NCBI GenBank assembly: GCA_005884155.1
Contig: VAXD01000144.1
Span: 1-8,032 of the forward strand
DNA from: Actinomycetota bacterium
GTDB taxonomy: Bacteria > Actinomycetota > Thermoleophilia > Gaiellales > Gaiellaceae
Length of the DNA: 8,032 nucleotides
Direction: 5' to 3'
Both the position numbers and the translations under genes were made by a program. Shown one piece after another: positions 1 to 4,952 of this stretch. Below the pieces are notes generated by a model, which ran no database searches, was not told the origin of the DNA, and saw nothing but the letters and a program-made list of their open reading frames with translations. Each line of letters begins with the position of its first letter. Within the stretch, counting starts at the first letter, position 1.

Positions 1-47
1 CTAACGGAGGAAGTTAAGGCCAGATGCCACCGCTGCCGATTTTCATA

Positions 48-133
48 GAGGGCCGGAGCAGCTCACCGGAATTCTCCCGTGTGAGAACGGAGCGGCTGGG
101 TTGCCGCAGCCTGCCGTTCCGGCTCCGGCCCTC
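48..133. other. Structured intergenic element (three-way-junction inverted repeat), unidentified
   Basis: A perfect 12-bp inverted repeat pairs 48-59 with 122-133. Inside it are two more hairpins. CTCAC (62-66) pairs with GTGAG (81-85), extended by CGG/CCG nearer the loop. AACGG (86-90) pairs with CCGTT (114-118) and encloses GCGGC/GCCGC (92-96 with 103-107). Drawn by hand this is a compact three-way junction. It lies immediately after the stop of the ABM-fold gene at 143. The strand is unknown because the neighbour to the left is outside the window. On the minus strand the second arm's loop contains CGGCAACC, which recalls SAM-riboswitch cores, but the rest does not fit a consensus I know. 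It could be a structured RNA, a leader, a 3' UTR processing signal or a dispersed repeat. There is no U-tract, so a classic terminator is unlikely. No convincing gene is seen in 1-142. Confidence 0.45.
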
Positions 134-142
134 TCGTTTGAC

Positions 143-454
143 CTAGACCTTCGCGCCTTCGAGCTCGACGACGGGCGCCTCATAGAGGTCGACCGACTCG
201 AGCGTGAGGCCGACCTGGGCGACCATGCCCTTGCGGCGCTCGGCGAGCGTCTCCTCGGCGGACTCCGCCGCGTCCTTGCTCTCCCAGAGGATGAGCGCTT
301 TCGCCCGGCTCTGGTCTTCGTCGTAGAGGGAGATGTAGCCCTCGTATCCGTCGTAGCTCCGCAGCATCGGGATGACGGTGCCGCGGATCATCTCGAGAGC
401 GGCGTCGCGTTTGCCGGCGTCGGCTCCCGAGAACGTGATGACGCGTGCGTACAT
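143..454 (-). CDS. ABM-fold (antibiotic biosynthesis monooxygenase-like) dimeric alpha/beta-barrel protein
   Basis: A 103-residue cytosolic protein with the pattern of small ABM/EthD-like ferredoxin-fold proteins. An N-terminal strand (MYARVITFSG, 1-10) is followed by a helix (about 14-32), then GYEGYISLYDED (36-47), ALILWES (53-59) with the typical W-E-S, and a second helix (60-77). Family members form dimeric barrels. Some are heme-degrading or quinol monooxygenases, and many have no known substrate, so no reaction can be assigned. The ATG start is supported by AAGGAG ending three bases upstream. The acidic C-terminal tail (about 92-103) looks like a normal end. The gene stands alone between a 115-bp upstream gap, which holds a palindrome and a candidate -10 box, and the structured element downstream. 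Fold call fairly sure; function unknown. Confidence 0.8.
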   Translation of the reverse strand: MYARVITFSGADAGKRDAALEMIRGTVIPMLRSYDGYEGYISLYDEDQSRAKALILWESKDAAESAEETLAERRKGMVAQVGLTLESVDLYEAPVVELEGAKV

Positions 455-464
455 GGTCTCCTTT

Positions 465-486
465 CGTAGGGTCGTTCGATCCTACG
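465..486 (-). promoter_or_regulatory. Palindrome overlapping a candidate -10 box of the ABM-fold gene
   Basis: CGTAGG (465-470) and CCTACG (481-486) form perfect arms around an inner TCG/CGA pair with two central Ts. Only one position (471/480) is mismatched. On the minus strand TAGGAT (484-479) lies within the right arm and fits the actinobacterial -10 pattern TAnnnT. A start about seven bases further on would give a short leader that includes the AAGGAG site at 463-458. No good -35 box is seen. A 22-bp near-palindrome over a -10 box is the layout expected of a repressor operator, but no regulator is identified. Nothing else is evident in the gap 455-569. Confidence 0.35.
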
Positions 487-569
487 CCTCTCGTTCGGAG
501 CCGGTACGAGCGGGCAGCGCAAACCGCGCCCGACGATCGGCGGGCTCGAGAAGGCGACGGGAGCGGCGC

Positions 570-758
570 TTAGCTAGCCGCGCTGCCGCTGCCGCGCTTG
601 CGCCAGAAGGTCAGCGCACCGGCGGCGCCGGCGATTGCGACGGCGACCAGTGACTTCGTCGGCGGCCCGTCGCTCTTCGCCTTGCGGCGGACGACGCGCT
701 TGCCGAGCTTCCAGACGCCCCAGCCGACGACAGCGTTTCGGCGATTGACAATGCTCAC
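570..758 (-). CDS. Small single-pass membrane protein, 62 residues, unknown function
   Basis: A basic N-terminal half (KLGKRVVRRKAK, residues 17-28) is followed by a linker with Pro-Pro (32-33). One hydrophobic stretch (37-52, LVAVAIAGAAGALTFW) comes next, then RKR and a Gly/Ser/Ala tail. The charge pattern predicts one short membrane helix, with orientation ambiguous because both flanks are basic. The start is GTG at 758-756. An in-frame TAG lies only 12 bases upstream, so no longer version is possible. No clear Shine-Dalgarno site is seen. It begins 17 bases after the restored end of the sigma/zinc-finger reading frame and may share its transcript. I recognise no family. Coding is supported by the ordered charge and hydrophobicity layout and by the position, not by homology. 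Confidence 0.55.
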   Translation of the reverse strand: MSIVNRRNAVVGWGVWKLGKRVVRRKAKSDGPPTKSLVAVAIAGAAGALTFWRKRGSGSAAS

Positions 759-775
759 GCCGGTGTTCTAGCAGG

Positions 776-1449
776 TCAGGGCTTGCCGTTGCCGCCGCCC
801 TTGGCGGGCGGTGTCTTCTTCGGCGGCTTCGGCGGTGGCTTCTTGGCCTGGCTGCCGTGTTGGCCGTTCGAGCCTGGGTTCACTGGGCGATGCGGGTTGA
901 AAGGCCTGAGGTCGTGGGCGCGCACGCGCGAGGGCGGCAGCGGGCTGAACTCCTTGACGTGGGGGCGTGACGGGCTTTGATCGAAGCCTGTTTGTAGGGC
1001 TTTTCGTCGGTCCCCTTCGCCACGGCACGGAACGTGACCGGCGCTGCCCTCACGGGAGCGGCAGCGGCCTTTGCGGCGGCTGCCTGTCTGGCCGGCGGTG
1101 CGTGGTGCTCGACCTGTTTGACGCCTTCGTAGCCGACGCCGCTCGCGACCAGGGCGCCGGCGCCGAGCGCGGCCGCCTTGACCGCGATCCCTCCGCCGAG
1201 CGCGGCCCCGCCTCCGGCCGTGGCGGCAGTCGCGCTGGAGCCGTGGTGGAAGAACGAGAGCGTCGACGGGAGCGGGATCAGCGCGAGCGACCTGATCGCG
1301 CCACGCTGCGCGCGCTGGCGGCGGGCAAAGCTGGCGCAGTCCTCACACTCGCGCAGGTGCGCGCGGAGGGCGCCCTTGTCCCTGCGGGAGAGCCGTCCGT
1401 CGAGCTGGCGCGAGATCGAGAGCTCGGCCTCGTGGCAGGTGATCGACTC
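776..1449 (-). pseudogene. Zinc-finger (zf-HC2-like) anti-sigma domain, in frame with the sigma gene but cut off by TAG and a frameshift
   Basis: Directly after the sigma gene's TAG, and in the same frame, the translation continues ESITCHEAELSISRQLDG and then HLRECEDC. This is a Cys...His-x3-Cys-x2-Cys zinc-binding motif (C171, H197, C201, C204 counted from the sigma start), as in zf-HC2 anti-sigma factors. A Gly/Ala-rich weakly hydrophobic stretch follows, ending near VGYEGVKQVEHH. No ATG, GTG or TTG occurs in this frame before or within the zinc finger, so it cannot be a separately started gene in the usual way. The simplest reading is a fused sigma/zinc-finger protein in which a GAG-like codon became TAG. 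Further down, at the run of five G (961-965), the frame runs out to a stop at 880-882. One extra base there restores a tail starting HVKEFSPLPPS and ending in a Pro/Lys-rich, Gly-rich segment, with a stop at 776-778. Restored, the fusion would be about 390 residues. Confidence 0.65.
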
Positions 1450-1947
1450 CTAGAGCTGCTCGCGGAGCGCACGGCGGGCGCGGAAGATCAGCGTCTCGAC
1501 GGCGCTCACGGAGAGGTCGAGGATCTCGGCGATTTCCTGGTAGGAGCGGCCCTCGAGCTCGCGCATGACGAGCGCGGCGCGCTGGTTGAAGGCCAGGTGA
1601 CCGAGCGCGCGGCGGATGTCCTCGGCGCTGATCCGCTCCTCGTCCTCGGGCGCGGCCTCGGCGAGGCTCTCGTTGAGCTCGACCTCGTTCGGCCGGCGCT
1701 GCGTCTGGCGGAAGCGCTGGCGGCAGACGTTGTGCGCGATCGCGATCAGCCAGTTCTGAGGCGTTCGCGGACGCTCGCCGCGCTCGATCGCGCGGTAGGC
1801 GTTCATGAAGGTCGTCTGCGTGACGTCCTCGGCGTCGGCCGGGTTTCGCAGGACGACGAGCGCGTAGCGGTACACGTCACCGGCGTGCTTTTTGTACATG
1901 CGCTCGAAGGCGCGATCGGGGCGCTGGCGCGCCAGGATTGGCGTCAT
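1450..1947 (-). CDS. ECF-type RNA polymerase sigma factor (sigma-70 family)
   Basis: A 165-residue sigma factor with only regions 2 and 4. Region 2 spans about residues 13-80 (FERMYKKHAGDVYRYAL, LRNPADAEDVTQTTF, then QNWLIAIAHN with the R-rich RQRFRQ). Region 4 spans about 109-162 (LGHLAFNQRAALVMRELEG, then the helix-turn-helix SYQEIAEILDLSVSAVETLIFRARRALREQL). It would direct core RNA polymerase to its own promoter set; the targets are unknown. The ATG at 1947-1945 gives the expected N-terminus, although only a weak AGGG lies far upstream. The gene follows lpdA after 53 bases and may be co-transcribed with it. The stop is a TAG in frame with a zinc-finger domain downstream. In relatives I recall, the protein continues into that domain, so this product may be a truncated form lacking its built-in inhibitor. 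The sigma call is secure; the regulatory consequence is inference. Confidence 0.9.
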   Translation of the reverse strand: MTPILARQRPDRAFERMYKKHAGDVYRYALVVLRNPADAEDVTQTTFMNAYRAIERGERPRTPQNWLIAIAHNVCRQRFRQTQRRPNEVELNESLAEAAPEDEERISAEDIRRALGHLAFNQRAALVMRELEGRSYQEIAEILDLSVSAVETLIFRARRALREQL

Positions 1948-2000
1948 GTACTAAACGATGCCCTAAGCAGGCGTTTCTTGCACCCTGCTGAAGGGTTATT

Positions 2001-3405
2001 TCAGGCGCGGGCTGGCGTTTTTCGCTTGTTTGGGAGGTGAATTGCCCGGCCAAGGGCAACGAGACCGGCTTCCTTGATCGCCTCGGAGAGGGTCGGATGG
2101 GCCGCCATCCCGTCGGCGACGGTCTCGACGGTGGCCTCGGCGTCGAGCGCGACGGTGCCCGCTTCGATCAGGTCGGTCACGTGCGGGCCGACCATGATCA
2201 GGCCGAGCAGCTCGCCGTAGCGGGTCTCGTGGATCGATTTGACCCAGCCGACTGTCTCGTTCTGCATCACCGCACGGGCGTTCGCGATCCAGGGGAAGAC
2301 GCCGACCGAGACGTCGTCGCCGTACTGCTCGCGGGCCTCTGCTTCGGTGAGGCCGACGCCGGCGATCTCCGGGTCGGTGTAGATCGGGCGCGGGACGCCG
2401 CGGTTGTCGACGGTCGCGTCGTGGCCCATCGCGTTCTCGGCCGCGACCTCGCCCTCGCGGAAGGCGGTGTGGGCGAGCTGCCAGTAGCCTGCGCAGTCGC
2501 CGACGGCATAGATGTGCGGTTGGGTCGTGCGGCGGTGCTCGTCGGCGGCGATGCCCTTGCGTTTGTCGAACTCGACTCCGATGTCCTCGAGGCCGAGGTT
2601 CTCGGTCGTGGGCCCGCGGCCGGTGGCGACGAGCATCAGGTCGGCCTCGGTTGTGTTGCCGCCGTGGTGGACGCGCAGGCCGCTGCCGGTGTCCTCGACC
2701 TTGTCAGCGGACGTCTCGAGGTGGAGCTCGATGCCGCGCTTCTGGAACTGCTTCGCGAGCTCCTTGGCTGCGTCGGCGTCCTCTTGCGGGATGAGGGTCG
2801 GGAGCATCTCGATGATCGTCACCTCGGAGCCGAAGCGGCGGAAGATCGACGCGAATTCGCAGCCGATGATGCCGCCGCCGAGGACAACCAGTCTGCGCGG
2901 GAGCTCGGTCTGGGCGAGGAGGCCGGGCCGAGTCGACGCAGCGCGGGGAGTCGAGGCCTTCGATCGGCGGGCGGAGCGGGTACGAGCCGGTGGCGATGAC
3001 CGCCTGTTTGAAGTTGACGTCGTCGGCTTGCTCGACCGCGATCGTATTCGGGCCGGTGAAGCGGCCGGTGCCCTTGACCCACTCGACGCCGTTCGCCTTG
3101 AAGAGGGTCGCGACGCCCTGCGTCATCTGGTGGACGACGGCGTCTTTCCACTCGTTCGCCTTCGCGAAGTCGAGGGTCGGGGCGCTGGTGTTGACCCCGA
3201 GCTTGCCGAAGGTCTCCTCGGCTTCCTTTAGGGCAAAGGCGGTCTGCACCCAGGCCTTTGTCGGGATGCAGCCGATGCGCAGGCAAGTGCCGCCGAGCTC
3301 CGGCTCCTTGTCGATGCAGACGGCCTTGGCGCCGAGCTGCGCGGCGCGGATCGCCGCCGTGTAGCCGCCCGGCCCGCCGCCGAGGACGGCAACGTCACAA
3401 TCCAT
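2001..3405 (-). pseudogene. lpdA: Dihydrolipoyl dehydrogenase (E3), frameshifted near residue 160
   Basis: This flavoprotein reoxidises the dihydrolipoyl arm of 2-oxoacid dehydrogenase E2, passing electrons through a disulfide and FAD to NAD+. The N-terminal part has the FAD motif GGGPGG (9-14) and the redox disulfide GGTCLRIGC (C41 and C46). After the break come the NAD-binding GGGIIG (176-181 when restored), the second FAD motif IYAVGDCAG, and the catalytic HPTLSE (H436, E441). The frame changes at 2925-2927. After Val-Asp-Ser the two frames join only if one base of the C run on the coding strand is removed, giving AGLLAQTELPRRLVVL. Restored length is 467 residues, normal for the family. 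The start ATG (3405-3403) has GAGGAG about 8 bases upstream. As written, the product stops being E3 at residue 160 and should be inactive, unless the extra base is a sequencing error. E3 lies apart from the E1/E2 operon, beyond a plus-strand gene. Confidence 0.9.
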
Positions 3406-3605
3406 CTTCGGGCTCCTCGCGCTTGGGGTTGGGGTCGGGGGCGATCCTAGCGGCGGTGGGTTGGGTTGCGCCGTGTGGGTCCGTTGTCACGCTTTCGGCG
3501 CTGTTCCGTGACAGACACGTGACACTTTTCTCGGTACGCTCGATAGCGGGTGGTGGTTCGGGGTGGCCCCGAGGCGCGACGAAGGTTTCCGGTCGGAGTA
3601 GCGTC
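3406..3605. promoter_or_regulatory. Divergent intergenic region between lpdA and the plus-strand GNAT gene, with CGTGACA repeats
   Basis: This 200-bp region must hold the promoters of both flanking genes. CGTGACA occurs at 3507-3513 and again 11 bp later at 3518-3524. Its reverse complement TGTCACG is at 3485-3491. Together they form an inverted pair plus a direct repeat one helical turn apart, which suggests binding sites for a regulator. Toward lpdA, TAGGAT (3449-3444, minus) fits a -10 box without a convincing -35. Toward GNAT, CAGACA (3512-3517) and TACGCT (3535-3540) with a 17-base spacer form a weak promoter candidate. It overlaps the repeats, so a bound protein would affect it. All assignments are by eye. 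Confidence 0.4.
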
Positions 3606-4169
3606 TTGCTCGTGCGTCCGCTTGTGCCTCCCGACCCGCCGCTCCAAGACGGCGACTTGCTTCTCCGGCCCAGCCGGGAAGCCGACGCCCCGGCGATCCG
3701 CGCGCTCTATTCGGAGCCGGACATTCGCCGGTGGATGGGCTGGGACGATCAACCGCCCGACGACGCCGAGGCCCTGGCGAACATCGAGCGCGCAGCCGCT
3801 TCGTGGCAGGAAGGCTCGTGGGCCGTCTTCCGAATCGCGGATGCCGCCACCGACGAGGTGATCGGCGGCGTCAACCTGCGGTTCGCCGACCACGACATCG
3901 CCGAGGTCTCGTACTTCCTCAGCGCAGCCGCACGCGGGCGCGGGCGCGCGACGCGCGCGGTTCGTCTGGTCGCCCGCTGGACGTTCGACGAGCTCGGGAT
4001 CGAACGGATCGAGTTGCGCGCGCATCCGGACAACGCACCGTCTCGCCGGGTCGCGGAACGCGCGGGGTTCAGGCGCGAGGGCGTCGAGCGGGCTTCACGT
4101 GCCTGGCCGGACGGCACGCGATTCGACTCGGTCGTCTACTCGCTCCTTCGCACCGACCCTATTCCGTGA
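3606..4169 (+). CDS. GNAT family N-acetyltransferase (RimJ/RimL-like)
   Basis: A 187-residue cytosolic acetyl-CoA-dependent acetyltransferase. The opening LLLRPSREADAPAIRAL (18-34) and PDIRRWMGWDD (38-48) are typical of the RimJ/RimL-type subgroup. Strand 4 and motif A read EVSYFLSAAARGRGRA, where R110-A115 is the R/Q-x-x-G-x-A acetyl-CoA pyrophosphate loop. Motif B is HPDNAPSRRVAERAGFRREG (140-159). Relatives acetylate protein N-termini, amines or antibiotics; the substrate here is unknown. The start is TTG at 3606, chosen because GGAG (3595-3598) sits 7 bases upstream. GTG at 3612 is the alternative, with 13-base spacing. The reading frame stays open far upstream into lpdA, but that extension is shadow sequence. 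Its stop overlaps the end of the opposing GNAT gene by 11 bases, leaving no room for a terminator between them. The two GNATs are dissimilar, so they are not a recent duplication. Confidence 0.85.
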   Translation: MLVRPLVPPDPPLQDGDLLLRPSREADAPAIRALYSEPDIRRWMGWDDQPPDDAEALANIERAAASWQEGSWAVFRIADAATDEVIGGVNLRFADHDIAEVSYFLSAAARGRGRATRAVRLVARWTFDELGIERIELRAHPDNAPSRRVAERAGFRREGVERASRAWPDGTRFDSVVYSLLRTDPIP

Positions 4170-4626
4170 GCTCGGCGCGCATCGTGTACGCGCCGTCGTC
4201 CTCGCTGAAACGTTCGAAGCCGTGGCGTTCGTACAGCGAGACGGCGGGGTTGTCCTTCTCGACGCTGAGGCTGATCGCCGCGTAGCCGTCCTCGCGCGCC
4301 CGCGCCATCAACGCGTCGAGCAGCTCCGAGCCGAGCCCGGAGCCGCGCTTGCTCGGGACGATCGCGATCGACAGCTCCGGCGTCGCCTCGTCGATGAAGC
4401 CGTAGCCGGGATTGTCTTCGCGGAAGAGCCGGTACCAGGCGGCGCCGACGGGCTGGAAGTCCTGGATCGCGATCAGTGCCGTGTCGCCCGGCCGGCCCCA
4501 GCGCTCGACGTAACGCCTGACAGGCGGCTCGCCGGATTCGGGGACGCTCGTCGCGCGCCAGTAGTACGCGTGCCGGAGCATGTCGCGGAGGAAGGGGACG
4601 TCCTGCGGCCCGGCGCGTCGGATCAC
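4159..4626 (-). CDS. GNAT family N-acetyltransferase, last gene of the dehydrogenase operon
   Basis: A 155-residue single-domain GNAT protein. The N-terminal IRRAGPQDVPFLRDML (2-17) is the usual first strand and helix. ELSIAIVPSKRGSGLG holds motif A, with R94-G-S-G-L-G99 as the acetyl-CoA loop. SVEKDNPAVSLYERHGF (121-137) is motif B with the conserved Asn and Tyr. FREDNPGYGFIDEATPE (68-84) precedes it and may shape the acceptor site. The substrate is not predictable. It starts with GTG (4626-4624) inside the stop of the VOC gene, a GTGA overlap that implies translational coupling. Its TAG lies 11 bases into the end of the opposing plus-strand GNAT gene. Whether it works with the dehydrogenase complex or only shares its transcript cannot be told from sequence. 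Confidence 0.85.
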   Translation of the reverse strand: MIRRAGPQDVPFLRDMLRHAYYWRATSVPESGEPPVRRYVERWGRPGDTALIAIQDFQPVGAAWYRLFREDNPGYGFIDEATPELSIAIVPSKRGSGLGSELLDALMARAREDGYAAISLSVEKDNPAVSLYERHGFERFSEDDGAYTMRAELTE

Positions 4627-4952
4627 TCGACCTCCTCGGCGAGCTGGAGCCGATTGCCGTCCGGGTCGAAGACGTCGAGCACGCGAATCGCGCCGTGGAG
4701 CTCGACCGCGGTGCCGACCTCGACGCCCGCCGCCGCCAGCCGTTCGCGCTCGGCCTTGACGTCGTCGACGTCGATCGTTGCCACACCGCCCTCCTCGGCC
4801 GGATCGCCGACGGTCAGCGCGATCTCGGTCGGGCCGCGGTCGAGCGCGGCCCAGGCGCCGGCGTCGTCGACGAACGATTCCGTAAAGCCGAGCACGTCGG
4901 TATAGAACGCCCGCGCGAGCCCGAGGTCGCGCACCTGGTACCAGATTCTCAC
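4623..4952 (-). CDS. VOC superfamily (glyoxalase/bleomycin-resistance fold) protein
   Basis: A 109-residue protein with one pair of beta-alpha-beta-beta-beta modules. RIWYQVRDLGLARAFYTDVLGF (2-23) is the classic opening, VATIDVDDVKAERERLAAAGVEV (57-79) starts the second module, and DVFDPDGNRLQL (93-104) is the typical closing strand. The family includes isomerases, dioxygenases and drug-binding proteins. At the places where metal-dependent members usually carry His in the first strand and Glu in the last, this protein has Gln6 and Gln103. Metal catalysis is therefore doubtful, and a ligand-binding role is possible. The start is GTG at 4952-4950, overlapping the E2 stop as GTGA. The frame stays open further upstream, but that part lies opposite E2 coding sequence and lacks family features. 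Its coupling to E2 and the GNAT gene is tight. Confidence 0.8.
   Translation of the reverse strand: MRIWYQVRDLGLARAFYTDVLGFTESFVDDAGAWAALDRGPTEIALTVGDPAEEGGVATIDVDDVKAERERLAAAGVEVGTAVELHGAIRVLDVFDPDGNRLQLAEEVE

Noticed and set aside
14..46. Ten-codon minus-strand frame just after the structured element, possibly a leader peptide
   Set aside because: No ribosome binding site, and no run of regulatory codons beyond one Trp. The downstream gene is not visible.
24..146. Plus-strand 40-codon open frame beginning ATG, with GGAGG 13 bases upstream
   Set aside because: Spacing to the start is too long, the frame is wholly inside the inverted-repeat structure, composition is Arg/Ser/Pro-rich as expected of random high-GC sequence, and it runs into the opposing gene's end.
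1966..1989. Inverted repeat AGCAGG/CCTGCT between lpdA and the sigma gene
   Set aside because: Only a 6-bp stem with a 12-base loop and no T-run. Too weak to call a terminator or operator.
967..2999. Long plus-strand open frames (357 and 320 codons) opposite the sigma gene and lpdA
   Set aside because: Antisense shadows with Arg/Ala/Gly/Val-biased translations and no recognisable domain. The conserved genes are on the minus strand.
3258..3605. Upstream extension of the plus-strand GNAT frame
   Set aside because: It crosses the intergenic region and the antisense of lpdA, and has no GNAT features. TTG 3606 with its GGAG fits better.
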